Source: GCA-002282575 sp964646525
GTDB lineage: Bacteria > Pseudomonadota > Gammaproteobacteria > Thiomicrospirales > Thiomicrospiraceae
Direction of reading: 5' to 3'
Assembly (NCBI GenBank): GCA_964646525.1
Contig: CAZYER010000036.1
Span: 1 to 16,041 of the forward strand
DNA: 16,041 nucleotides
Notes under the pieces: model-generated
Told to the model about the DNA's origin: nothing
Databases searched by the model: none
What the model saw: the letters and a program-made list of their open reading frames with translations, nothing else
Made by a program: the position numbers and the translations under genes
In this document: in pieces, positions 1 to 7,281 of the stretch
How the letters are laid out: each line of letters starts with the position of its first letter
How positions within the stretch are numbered: position 1 is the first letter of the stretch

Positions 1-8
1 CCCTAAAA

Positions 9-584
9 TTAGTTTGCTTGGTAATGTAATTTTTGCCAATCACGTCCAAGTTGTGCAACCAGCTCACTGAGGGATCCGTCAAAACAGCCAACCAAACCGG
101 TCTTGCTTGCCAACCGATTGGCAAATCCCCAGTCTTCAAGTAAAGGGCAGCAGGCAATCAGTTCGGGTAGTTCGGGTAGCATGAATTTTGCAGGTTTGAT
201 GATACAGGGAAACTGGTCGGCGCTGAGTAGAACTAGGCTATGCGCGGCAAGGTTTTTCAGTTGACTGGCGGTACGTAAGGCATCAGCAATGCCTAAGTCT
301 TCTCCCGTAATCAGCAGAGGTTGTTCCGCATTCAGGTTGGGTAAGGCTTGCCCTGCATGGCTGAGTTGTATCGGCGCATTGTTGACATCATCTTCCAGTT
401 TGTCCAAACATAAGCAATCTATGTGTGCACCCAGAATGCGCCACGGCGCTAGGGTTGCGCCATGCCAGAGCAATCGAGTACCGATTTCTAAGGCAAAAGG
501 AGCACTGAGCGTAAAACTGACTTGTGTCCAGCCATTGGGCAGCTCGCTGACGCTGGGCGTGTTGTGCGGTAACTGAGCCAACAT
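9..584 (-). CDS. hypothetical protein at the end of the pyr operon, possibly flavin-reductase-like
   Basis: I do not recognise this 191-aa protein with confidence. It starts 4 bp after the pyrC' stop on the same strand, so it is probably the last gene of the yqgE-ruvX-pyrB-pyrC' operon. It has no signal peptide and no obvious membrane segment. The first ~85 residues could form a short beta-rich domain. After that, a hydrophobic strand ending in LLITGEDLGIADALRTA (about residues 89-105) is followed by a second strand SLVLLSA. This spacing recalls the nucleotide-binding half of ferredoxin-reductase folds such as PyrK, the dihydroorotate dehydrogenase electron-transfer subunit. However, the glycine pattern is degenerate and the clustered cysteines that bind the PyrK 2Fe-2S centre are not present. 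A role beside pyrimidine synthesis is inferred only from position. Confidence 0.7.
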   Translation of the reverse strand: MLAQLPHNTPSVSELPNGWTQVSFTLSAPFALEIGTRLLWHGATLAPWRILGAHIDCLCLDKLEDDVNNAPIQLSHAGQALPNLNAEQPLLITGEDLGIADALRTASQLKNLAAHSLVLLSADQFPCIIKPAKFMLPELPELIACCPLLEDWGFANRLASKTGLVGCFDGSLSELVAQLGRDWQKLHYQAN

Positions 585-588
585 CGAC

Positions 589-1875
589 TCAGCTCGCTTT
601 CTGTTGGTGAACCACGCGACCCTGGAATAGCGTCGTGTGTACCTTGCCCGTGAACGACCACTTGTGGAAAGGCGTGTTATCGCCCGCGCTGATCAGTTGA
701 TGACGATTGAATAACCAGTCGTCCTCCATATCGACAATGGCGATATCGGCTGGTGCGCCCACCGTTAAACCGCCCCGATTAATGCCTAACAGCTTCGCAG
801 GTTGGTGAGTGACGGCTTTGATCGCTTGCTCTAATGTTAGAACATGCTCGCGTACCAATGCGAGCAATAACGGCAATAAGCTTTCTAATCCACTGATGCC
901 AGGTACCGATTCAGGGAAAGGTAGCAGCTTATCATCGTGCATTAGTGGCGTGTGATCGGAACAGATGGCGCTAATCACGCCTGCTTTAACGCCTGCACAT
1001 AGCGCGTCTCTGTCACGTTGACTGCGCAACGGAGGTTGTACGTGCATAAAGCTAGCAAAGTCGGCGACATCAAACTCGGTTAGGTGCAAGTTGTGAATGG
1101 CAACGTCGGCGGTAACGGGTAAACCGCGTGCTTGAGCGTCAGCGATCATATCCACTGCGCGAGCGGTGGAAACTTGGCTCAGGTGCAAGCGCACGCCTGT
1201 TTCTTCGGCTAATAACAGCAAACGCGCCACAGCCAGGGTTTCGGTAGCCGCAGGAATGTCTGGTAAGCCTAATACGGAGCTAATCGCGCCCCTATGCGCT
1301 ACGCCATCTTTGCCTAAATAGGCATCAATCGGGCGCATCATCACCAGTAGATCGTGAGTAGCGGCGTAATCAAAAGCGTTGAACAGTGTTTGTGTGTTGA
1401 CCACGGGCTGATTAGCTTGGCTAAAAGCAACACAGCCTTCGCGATGCATCGCCACCATTTCTGATAAGGCTTCGCCTTTTAAGCCTTTAGTCAAAGCACC
1501 AACAGGCAACACATAAGCGGTTTCCGCTTGACGCGCACGACGCTGAATCAATTCGGTGACGGCAAAAGTGTCGTTGACTGGGTCAGTGTCGGGCATCACG
1601 CACAGGCTGGTAATACCGCCCGCAACGGCAGCTTTGGTTTCACGCGCAATGGTGGTGAAATGTTCTAAGCCAGGTTCACCCAAGCGTGTGGAGAGGTCAA
1701 TTAAACCTGGAATCACCAACATGCCTTTGGCATCAATGGTTTTGGCAGCGGTAAAGTCGGCTGGTGCCTCACCAATGGCAATAATGCGCCCGTGATTGAT
1801 ATGAATATCGGCAACACTGTCGAGTTGGTTGGCTGGGTCAAACAAGCGACCTTGTTGAATGGTGATGGCAATCAT
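589..1875 (-). CDS. pyrC': pseudo-dihydroorotase PyrC' (inactive dihydroorotase-like partner of aspartate transcarbamoylase)
   Basis: This 428-aa protein has the full length and fold signature of class I dihydroorotase (amidohydrolase barrel), including VIPGLID, ALTKGLKGE and a C-terminal GAPADIAIVD. The metal site is destroyed. The usual HxHxR after GLID is replaced by S62, R64 and G66; the later ligands read Q153 (normally Asp), R181 (His) and Q234 (His). Only D307 of the sixth motif (CSDHTP) remains. The substrate motif MPNT is MPDT. In Pseudomonas, an equivalent inactive chain encoded next to pyrB assembles with and stabilises aspartate transcarbamoylase, and a separate active dihydroorotase does the chemistry. 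I infer the same here. The start codon overlaps the pyrB stop in ATGA, which supports coupled translation and a fixed subunit ratio. It will often be auto-named plain dihydroorotase, which is misleading. Confidence 0.92.
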   Translation of the reverse strand: MIAITIQQGRLFDPANQLDSVADIHINHGRIIAIGEAPADFTAAKTIDAKGMLVIPGLIDLSTRLGEPGLEHFTTIARETKAAVAGGITSLCVMPDTDPVNDTFAVTELIQRRARQAETAYVLPVGALTKGLKGEALSEMVAMHREGCVAFSQANQPVVNTQTLFNAFDYAATHDLLVMMRPIDAYLGKDGVAHRGAISSVLGLPDIPAATETLAVARLLLLAEETGVRLHLSQVSTARAVDMIADAQARGLPVTADVAIHNLHLTEFDVADFASFMHVQPPLRSQRDRDALCAGVKAGVISAICSDHTPLMHDDKLLPFPESVPGISGLESLLPLLLALVREHVLTLEQAIKAVTHQPAKLLGINRGGLTVGAPADIAIVDMEDDWLFNRHQLISAGDNTPFHKWSFTGKVHTTLFQGRVVHQQKAS

Positions 1876-2864
1876 GGTTGGTCTCCTTGTGTCTGCATAA
1901 TCCCCGCCATCACCGACATGCGCACGGCAATGCCAAAAGTGACTTGATCCAAAATAACCGACTGTGGACCATCGGCAACGGTCGAAGCAATTTCGACACC
2001 GCGATTAATGGGGCCAGGGTGCATGACAATAGCATCGGGCATCGCCAGTTTTAAGCGTTCTTCGGTAATGCCATAGGTTTCAAAATATTCTTGTTCCGAA
2101 GGTAGGCGCGCGCTGCTCATGCGTTCGTTTTGCATGCGCAACGTAATCACCACATCGACATCTTTCAAGCCTGCTTCAATGTCGGTAAAACAATGAGCAC
2201 CCATGGCGCTGGCGTCATGCGGTAGCAGAGTTTTTGGGCCAACTAAACGAATTTCTTCAGTTTCTAATAGATTCAATACTTGAATTTGCGAACGAGCGAC
2301 ACGCGAATGCAAAATATCACCCACAATGGCGACGCGCAGTTGCGAGAAGTCAGCACCCTTAAAATGACGAATGGTGTAAGCGTCGAGCAAGGCTTGTGTA
2401 GGATGGGCATGACGACCATCACCCGCATTGAGTACATGCACATGCGGTGCGACGTGGCGGGCAAAAAAGTGCGCCGCCCCCGATTCGGCATGACGCACGA
2501 CAAACATATCTGCTTGCATGGCTTCGAGATTGTAAATAGTATCGAGTAGTGACTCGCCCTTTTTGGTAGCACTGGTCGCCACGTTAAGGTTAATGACATC
2601 GGCGCCAAGGCTTTTTTCAGCAATTTCGAAGGTGGTACGTGTACGCGTCGAGGCTTCGAAAAACAGGTTAACGATGGTTTTACCTTTCAGCAAGGGTTGC
2701 TTGTGAATTTGGCGCGTGTCGGTATTAATAAAGCCGTCAGCACGGTCTAAAATGTCGCGAATGTGGTGGGGTTTTAAGCCTTCTAGGGTGAGCAGATGTT
2801 TGAGCTTGCCCGCTTCATTGAGTTGTAAACTTGGGGAAGATAATCCTGGGTAGCCAAACATCAT
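1872..2864 (-). CDS. pyrB: aspartate carbamoyltransferase catalytic subunit
   Basis: PyrB condenses carbamoyl phosphate with L-aspartate to N-carbamoyl-L-aspartate, the committed step of pyrimidine synthesis. With the start chosen here it has 330 residues. Visible motifs are the carbamoyl-phosphate loop STRTRTTFE (about residues 72-80), the TKKGES loop with its lysine (about 100-105), HPTQ (about 154-157), LRMQNERM and MHPGPINRG near the C-terminus. A longer reading frame runs upstream to 2996, but those 44 residues lie inside ruvX and look non-native. The ATG at 2864-2862 overlaps the ruvX stop as ATGA and follows an AGAGGA ribosome site at good spacing. The ~15-residue N-terminal extension before LQLN resembles the Pseudomonas-type enzyme, whose N-terminus contacts the PyrC' chain. 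No pyrI or pyrR lies beside it. Confidence 0.95.
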   Translation of the reverse strand: MMFGYPGLSSPSLQLNEAGKLKHLLTLEGLKPHHIRDILDRADGFINTDTRQIHKQPLLKGKTIVNLFFEASTRTRTTFEIAEKSLGADVINLNVATSATKKGESLLDTIYNLEAMQADMFVVRHAESGAAHFFARHVAPHVHVLNAGDGRHAHPTQALLDAYTIRHFKGADFSQLRVAIVGDILHSRVARSQIQVLNLLETEEIRLVGPKTLLPHDASAMGAHCFTDIEAGLKDVDVVITLRMQNERMSSARLPSEQEYFETYGITEERLKLAMPDAIVMHPGPINRGVEIASTVADGPQSVILDQVTFGIAVRMSVMAGIMQTQGDQP

Positions 2865-3316
2865 GAATCCTCTTTTGGTTTTGGTTGTTCTGTTTGAAGG
2901 TGCCGACTGGCATCGCGTAGATGGGCAGGTTGAGACAACCAGGTTTCTAAAATAACGGCCGCGGCTTCGGCATCCAACATAGCGGGATTGGTGCAACGCT
3001 CACTGGCTTCGCTGGAAGATAGCTGCTCTTCAATCCAATACAAGGGTAGCGGAATTTGTTTCACCAATAGCTCAGCAAAATCACGTACTCGTTCGGTAAG
3101 CGGTTGTTCTTTACCGTCCAACAACAAGGGCAAGCCCAATATCAAACCTTCGGGTTGATATTTGCTCAGCCATTTTTTCAGTTCTTGCCAGTCGGGCACG
3201 CCTTGCTTGGCTTTGAGTACCGTTAAGCCTCGTGCCGAGCCTGTTAAGCTCTGTCCGACCGCCAGACCTATGCGTTTTTCGCCCCAGTCGAGAGCCATAA
3301 ACACGCCCTTAGCCAT
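2861..3316 (-). CDS. ruvX: RuvX/YqgF family RNase H-fold nuclease
   Basis: This is a 151-aa member of the YqgF/RuvX family, tied to 16S rRNA 5'-end maturation in E. coli and also described as a Holliday-junction resolvase. The catalytic acids can be followed: D10 in LDWGEKRIG, E97 in WIEEQLSS and D115 in LDAEAAAVIL. The family motif DER(L/T) is altered to EEQ, but the central glutamate is kept. The C-terminal tail of ~20 charged residues after the last helix is longer than usual. The start at 3316 has a poor ribosome site. The internal ATG at residue 7 follows AAGGG and could be the true start. The gene lies 3 bp after yqgE and its stop overlaps the pyrB start, so the three genes are probably one transcript. 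Confidence 0.93.
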   Translation of the reverse strand: MAKGVFMALDWGEKRIGLAVGQSLTGSARGLTVLKAKQGVPDWQELKKWLSKYQPEGLILGLPLLLDGKEQPLTERVRDFAELLVKQIPLPLYWIEEQLSSSEASERCTNPAMLDAEAAAVILETWLSQPAHLRDASRHLQTEQPKPKEDS

Positions 3317-3319
3317 GAG

Positions 3320-3895
3320 TTAAGCGTGTCCTGCCGTACGTGAAATTTGGTGGGTGTTAATGCCCAAACGCTGAAAAGCCGCTTGCCAACGCGCTTCGGG
3401 CGGCAAGTCAAAAATCAGCTCTGGATCCGCTTCGGCAAATAGCCATTGGTTATTGCGCAGTTCTTGTTCTAATTGTCCCGCACTCCAACCAGCGTAACCC
3501 AAATAAACTTCATACTCCTCGAGCACGCGATCATCGGCGATGGCTTTCAAAAAATCGAGTGACACGGTGAGTGATAGGGCATCACTGAGTCGTGCTGTAT
3601 TTTCCCAGCGTGATTTGCCATGATGCAAAATAAAGCCTCGGTCGGGTTGTACAGGACCGCCGACCATCACTGGCTGAGATAAATCCCGCTCTGCATGACG
3701 TAAGGGCATATCAAGATTGTCCAGTAGGGCGTGCATGTCCATATCGGAAGGATGGGTGAGTGTGAGTCCCATTGCGCCTTGTTCATTGTGTTCTAGCATT
3801 AAGATGACGCTTTTTTCAAAAAAACCACCCCCTTGATCGGGCATGGCAATCAGCAGTTTGTTGGCTATTGCTTGTTCATTTTCGCGCTGTGGCAT
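3320..3895 (-). CDS. yqgE: YqgE/AlgH family protein (UPF0301)
   Basis: This 191-aa protein has the hallmark segments of the UPF0301/DUF179 family: LLIAMP, SVILMLEHNEQGAMGL, GGPVQPDRGFILH and GYAGWSAGQLEQEL. The family is conserved next to ruvX in many proteobacteria. In Pseudomonas aeruginosa the homologue is called AlgH and was linked to alginate regulation, but no biochemical activity is firmly established. The protein looks cytoplasmic, without a signal peptide or membrane segments. The ATG at 3895 is preceded by a good AGGAAA ribosome site. It is the first gene of the cluster continuing through ruvX, pyrB and pyrC', and is separated from queF upstream by 54 bp that could hold a promoter. 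Confidence 0.93.
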   Translation of the reverse strand: MPQRENEQAIANKLLIAMPDQGGGFFEKSVILMLEHNEQGAMGLTLTHPSDMDMHALLDNLDMPLRHAERDLSQPVMVGGPVQPDRGFILHHGKSRWENTARLSDALSLTVSLDFLKAIADDRVLEEYEVYLGYAGWSAGQLEQELRNNQWLFAEADPELIFDLPPEARWQAAFQRLGINTHQISRTAGHA

Positions 3896-3928
3896 GGGTT
3901 TCCTAAGTTCAATGGAGGTTGATTGAAT

Positions 3929-3934
3929 ATTCTA
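3929..3934 (-). promoter_or_regulatory. weak candidate -10 box for the yqgE-ruvX-pyr operon
   Basis: On the minus strand, TAGAAT (5 of 6 to TATAAT) lies in the 54-bp gap between the queF stop and the yqgE start. No clear -35 box sits 16-18 bp upstream. Read-through from queF is the alternative. Confidence 0.25.
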
Positions 3935-3949
3935 ACCGATTTTTCACTT

Positions 3950-4765
3950 TTACTGACGCGCTAAGCGAGGCATGGTTGGCCAAGTGGGGGCATGCTTGTC
4001 GTGACAACGCCAAGGGTTAATATCCAGTCCACCACGACGTACATAACGGGCGTAGACGGTTAAGCGTTCTGGTTGAAAGGCCTGCCATAAATCGCTGTAA
4101 ATACTTTCAACACAGTGCTCATGAAAGCCTTGGTGGTCACGATAAGAAACAATATAAGCTAGCAGGCTTTCTGCTTTAGGCAGTTTGCGTGCGCGCATTT
4201 CAATCACCACGCTGCCCCAATCAGGTTGATTGGTGACGGGGCAATTGGATTTGAGCAAGTGACTGTGCCAGCACCCATCGCCCGACAGATGCGGATCAAG
4301 ACTCAATAACGTGGGGCTGGGAGTGTAGGTATTAATATTGATAGGGAGTTTGTCTAAACACTGCCCTGGCAACTGACCTATGCTGAGGTGATTCACCTCA
4401 TGCAGTCGCATGGTCACCATCGCGCCCGCACAGCCCGATAAGTCATGAGTGACTTGCGTCATCATAGCGTGGCTATCACTGAATTTATGGGCATTGAGCG
4501 AGTTGAGATAGAGCTTAAAAGACTTAGATTCGATGATGTTTGGACTGGAAGCAGGGATGCTAAATTCGGCAACCGCTACTTGCGGCAAGCCCATAGCGTT
4601 CAACCAAGAAAGCTCATAAGCCGTCCAAACATCCACACCATAAAGTGGTGAAGGCGACAACTTCGACCGATTCAGCGCCCGTGGCACAGCAAACAATAGG
4701 CTAGGGTCGTAATGGGTGGGGTAGTGGGTGTGATGACCTAACTGGCTTTGTTCAATCGCAGACAT
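3950..4765 (-). CDS. queF: NADPH-dependent 7-cyano-7-deazaguanine (preQ0) reductase, long YqcD type
   Basis: QueF reduces the nitrile of preQ0 to the amine preQ1 in queuosine biosynthesis for tRNA. The 271-residue length matches the two-half (bimodular) enzyme of E. coli. The N-terminal half carries the QueF motif ESKSFKLYLNS (residues 79-89). The C-terminal half holds the nucleophile C175 in SNCPVTNQPDWGS, with the acid D182, and the FHEHCVE motif (residues 214-220) that binds substrate. All key residues are present, so the enzyme should be active. It sits upstream of yqgE on the same strand but separated by 54 bp, so it may be its own unit. No preQ1 riboswitch was recognised in the short leader, which holds only a weak TACAAT at 4805-4800. 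Confidence 0.95.
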   Translation of the reverse strand: MSAIEQSQLGHHTHYPTHYDPSLLFAVPRALNRSKLSPSPLYGVDVWTAYELSWLNAMGLPQVAVAEFSIPASSPNIIESKSFKLYLNSLNAHKFSDSHAMMTQVTHDLSGCAGAMVTMRLHEVNHLSIGQLPGQCLDKLPININTYTPSPTLLSLDPHLSGDGCWHSHLLKSNCPVTNQPDWGSVVIEMRARKLPKAESLLAYIVSYRDHQGFHEHCVESIYSDLWQAFQPERLTVYARYVRRGGLDINPWRCHDKHAPTWPTMPRLARQ

Positions 4766-4913
4766 GGGCTATATCTTAACTTTGATTATTAATACGCCTA
4801 TTGTACGTTATCTTGACCATTTTGTTGCCTAAGCCGCTGCGGCTTTAGGCGCGATAAAAACCCCAAGCACGCACACATCTGCTTGAAAGGCACGACATGT
4901 CGGGTCTCGACTG
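4766..4913. other. intergenic stretch between queF and the selO remnant
   Basis: This 148-bp region holds the queF leader, one imperfect hairpin (4827-4850) and a 10-bp perfect palindrome CGACATGTCG (4893-4902). I see no gene, tRNA or insertion-sequence end in it. Its right edge is where recognisable selO coding begins, so it may include a deletion junction. Confidence 0.5.
4827..4850. terminator. imperfect hairpin upstream of queF
   Basis: Two 10-bp arms, GCCTAAGCCG and CGGCTTTAGGC with one bulged T, surround a CTG loop. No T-run follows on either strand, so an intrinsic terminator is doubtful. It could be a leftover of the terminator or repeat that once followed another gene. Confidence 0.35.
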
Positions 4914-5513
4914 ATTATAAACTTTTTTAACAAACAACCCGAAATTGGCTTGTGGAATTGCGCCTGTTTAGCGCAAGCGGTTATGCCCTTATTGGCCGAT
5001 GAGGAGTCTGAATCGCTGAGTATGGCCAGAGCTATTCTTGATGCTTATTGGTCGCAATATCATGAGCACTTTTTAAAGCTCATGCGCGCTAAGTTGGGCT
5101 TGCAACAAGCGAAAGATGAAGACGCCTTGCTGATTCGTAACTGGCTGAATTTGCTGGCGCATGAACAGCAAGATTACACCTTGGCGCATCGTCAACTCAG
5201 TCAAGCGACACAAAGTCCGTTTCAGTCTGCCGACGGACAAGAGTGGTGGCAGTGGTATCAGCACCGGTTGAGCGGTGAGTCCTGCTCAGCGCATGAACGT
5301 CGGCAAGCAATGGATGCGGTCAATCCCCTGTATGTGCTACGCACTTGGATAGCACAATTAGCGATTGATGCCGCCCAGCGTGATGACTATAGTTTGGTTT
5401 CTGAATTATGGGAATTACTAGCTAATCCCTTTGTGGAGCAAGACGGAAAAGAGGACTACGCCCAGCCAGCACCCGATTGGGCTAAGGGGTTGAGTTTAAG
5501 TTGTTCGTCATGA
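4914..5513 (+). pseudogene. selO: selO remnant: C-terminal part of protein adenylyltransferase SelO (UPF0061/YdiU)
   Basis: SelO is a pseudokinase-fold enzyme that transfers AMP to proteins; intact bacterial forms are about 480-490 residues. Only about the last 199 residues survive here. The homology is clear: FNKQPEIGLWN near the start, then NPLYVLRTWIAQLAIDAA and a C-terminus ending SCSS, the position equivalent to the selenocysteine tail of vertebrate SelO. The whole N-terminal region with the ATP site and catalytic lysine and aspartates is absent. The frame is open back to a TGA at 4884-4886, but residues before about 4914 no longer look like SelO. There is no ATG or ribosome site at the left edge; the earliest possible start is a TTG at 4950. 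Intact reading after the break suggests recent truncation by deletion. It could instead be a small expressed protein, but that seems less likely. Confidence 0.82.
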
Positions 5514-5575
5514 AACCTGTTAGGAGGGTCTGAACAATACGGCTTGCGCCTTTTTCAAAGATTCCTAAAGGCTTA

Positions 5576-6373
5576 TCAACCCTGCATTAACAGTTTTTCT
5601 AATTTCGCCACCTTGGGTTTAATGGTTTCAGCAAAACCAAACGGCGGATTAATAATTAACATGCCACTACCATTCATGAGTAGGGTGTTTTCGGGTCTGG
5701 TCATGATGCTTAAATTCAGCACTTTTTCATCGTCGCCCACTAAGCGTTTCATTTTATTAACGAAAGGCAGTGCGCCTGCGCGAGTTTTGACGGGATACCA
5801 AATGGCAAATACGCCCTGACGGAAACGATGTAAGGCTTTCGGAATGACATCGTAAAGCTTGGCAAAATCATCTTGCTCAAACGGAGGATCAATGTGAATG
5901 AGTGCACGCTTGGCTGTTTTGGGTGGTAATAAGGCCAGTAAGGCTTCATAACCGTCACGTTGATGCACATGAATGCGTCGTTCATTGGCAAAGTTTTGCC
6001 TTAAATGTTTCATCGGACCATCTGAAACTTCGCACAGCGTTAGGTCGTCAATCAGACGCAGTTGTTCTGCCAAAATAAACGGTGAACCAGGGTACAAGCG
6101 CAACTCACTGCCTTCATTAACACTTTGTACAATCGAGATCAATGCCGACCAGTCAGGGTCTTTGCTGACCCAGAGTTTGCCAATGCCACCTTTCCATTCC
6201 CCCGTTTTTTGCGAGGGAGTTGCCGCCAAGTCATAAATGCCCGCGCCAGCATGGGTGTCGTACATGGCTAAGGGCGTGTCTTTACGTTGCAGAAAGGCAG
6301 CCAGTTCTAAAAGAACCAGATGTTTGAATACGTCGGCAAAATTGCCAGCGTGATAATGGTGTAGATAATTCAT
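5576..6373 (-). CDS. rlmJ: 23S rRNA (adenine-2030-N6)-methyltransferase
   Basis: RlmJ methylates N6 of A2030 in 23S rRNA using S-adenosylmethionine. The 265-aa protein begins with the family signature YHAGNFADVFKH, has THAGAG (about residues 40-45) for cofactor binding and the catalytic DPPF at residues 162-165. It also keeps LYPGSP and the C-terminal NPPFG. It is slightly shorter than the 280-residue E. coli enzyme. The start at 6373 is the only in-frame choice that keeps the conserved N-terminus, although its ribosome site is weak. Its 3' end faces the selO remnant, and the M48 protease gene lies 38 bp upstream on the same strand, so co-transcription is possible without an evident functional link. 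Confidence 0.94.
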   Translation of the reverse strand: MNYLHHYHAGNFADVFKHLVLLELAAFLQRKDTPLAMYDTHAGAGIYDLAATPSQKTGEWKGGIGKLWVSKDPDWSALISIVQSVNEGSELRLYPGSPFILAEQLRLIDDLTLCEVSDGPMKHLRQNFANERRIHVHQRDGYEALLALLPPKTAKRALIHIDPPFEQDDFAKLYDVIPKALHRFRQGVFAIWYPVKTRAGALPFVNKMKRLVGDDEKVLNLSIMTRPENTLLMNGSGMLIINPPFGFAETIKPKVAKLEKLLMQG

Positions 6374-6411
6374 GATTGAATTGTATCACAGTCTCAACTA
6401 TTGAAATGCCT

Positions 6412-7206
6412 CTATTTCGGCATGATACAGCGCGGTTTTTTGCCAGCAGCATGAGCTGCTTTCATCTGATACAGGGCTTCATCTTCTCGGTCACGTAAGT
6501 TGGTAATGCGCGTATCATCACTGGGATGGGTAGACATCCACTCTGGGATACTTTGTTTGCGATCGCCTTTCATCGCTTCCCACAGTTTCGCAGCTTCACG
6601 CGGGTCGAAGCCGGCTTTGGCCATGATATCTAAACCGAGTAAATCAGCTTCCGTTTCGTGAGCACGCGAGTAGGGCATAATCACGCCATATTGTACGCCC
6701 AAACCTAATGCTGCAACCGCGAGTTGGGTGTTTTGATTACGACTGCCAGCAATCGCTAGTGCCACCATGCCAATATTGGCTAGGGTTGCGGCACTGACAC
6801 GCTCATTGGCATGATGAGAGAGGACATGGGCAATTTCGTGAGCGACTACGGCAGCAAGTCGGTCTTGATTGTTGGCAAACTTTAAAATGCCCGTGTAAAC
6901 ACCAATTTTGCCGCCGGGTAAAGCAAAGGCATTAACTTGATCCGATTCAAACAGCGTCACTTCCCAGTTGTCACCCACCACCTCTTTAGTCAGCGGAGCG
7001 ACCACGCAATTGACATAAGCGGTGAGGGCCTTATCCTTGCTGATAGGGACTTCATTTTTCATTTTTTGATATTCTTGTTGTGCTGAGGCAGCCAAGCTGG
7101 CTTCGTTTTGCATCAACAACTGAGAACGTCCCAACGGGCTGGTAGAGCAACCTTGCAGTGTGAGCAGTGAAAGCACAAAGGCAAGTGTCAGGCGTTTTAG
7201 GTTCAT
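6412..7206 (-). CDS. M48 family metallopeptidase, lipoprotein (LoiP/YcaL-like)
   Basis: This predicted outer-membrane or periplasmic lipoprotein is a zinc protease. From the ATG at 7206 it has 264 residues. The N-terminus MNLKRLTLAFVLSLLTLQGC is a typical lipoprotein signal with the lipobox LQGC. The mature part carries NAFALPGGKIGVYTG, the zinc motif HEIAH (about residues 123-127) and a later HETEAD whose glutamate should be the third ligand. All three are intact. E. coli relatives LoiP, YcaL and BepA act in envelope protein quality control. The exact orthologue is not decided by sequence alone. A start five codons upstream (7221) is possible but adds only MGLSH before the natural signal peptide. 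It is divergent from the HDOD gene pair. Confidence 0.92.
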   Translation of the reverse strand: MNLKRLTLAFVLSLLTLQGCSTSPLGRSQLLMQNEASLAASAQQEYQKMKNEVPISKDKALTAYVNCVVAPLTKEVVGDNWEVTLFESDQVNAFALPGGKIGVYTGILKFANNQDRLAAVVAHEIAHVLSHHANERVSAATLANIGMVALAIAGSRNQNTQLAVAALGLGVQYGVIMPYSRAHETEADLLGLDIMAKAGFDPREAAKLWEAMKGDRKQSIPEWMSTHPSDDTRITNLRDREDEALYQMKAAHAAGKKPRCIMPK

Positions 7207-7238
7207 GTGCGAAAGTCCCATTCATAAAGCGAGCTTGC

Positions 7239-7246
7239 ATTATAAT
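7239..7246. promoter_or_regulatory. candidate divergent promoter core (palindromic -10)
   Basis: ATTATAAT is self-complementary, so TATAAT occurs at 7241-7246 on plus and at 7244-7239 on minus. It lies between the divergent M48 protease and HDOD genes. No good -35 box is seen at 16-18 bp on either side. Confidence 0.35.
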
Positions 7247-7281
7247 AACAAAAACCTGTTGTTTAGCGAAAAGGAAAGTCA

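Noticed and set aside
2865..2996. 44-residue N-terminal extension of pyrB
   Set aside because: It lies wholly inside ruvX in another frame, has no ribosome site, and is unlike PyrB; the ATG at 2864 has AGAGGA and an ATGA overlap.
4766..4830. preQ1 riboswitch in the queF leader
   Set aside because: No preQ1-like stem-loop plus A-rich tail could be matched in this short leader.
5541..5572. Terminator between selO remnant and rlmJ
   Set aside because: Only a 3-bp stem GGC/GCC before T5, or a 6-bp GCCTTT/AAAGGC stem with a 13-base loop; too weak to call.
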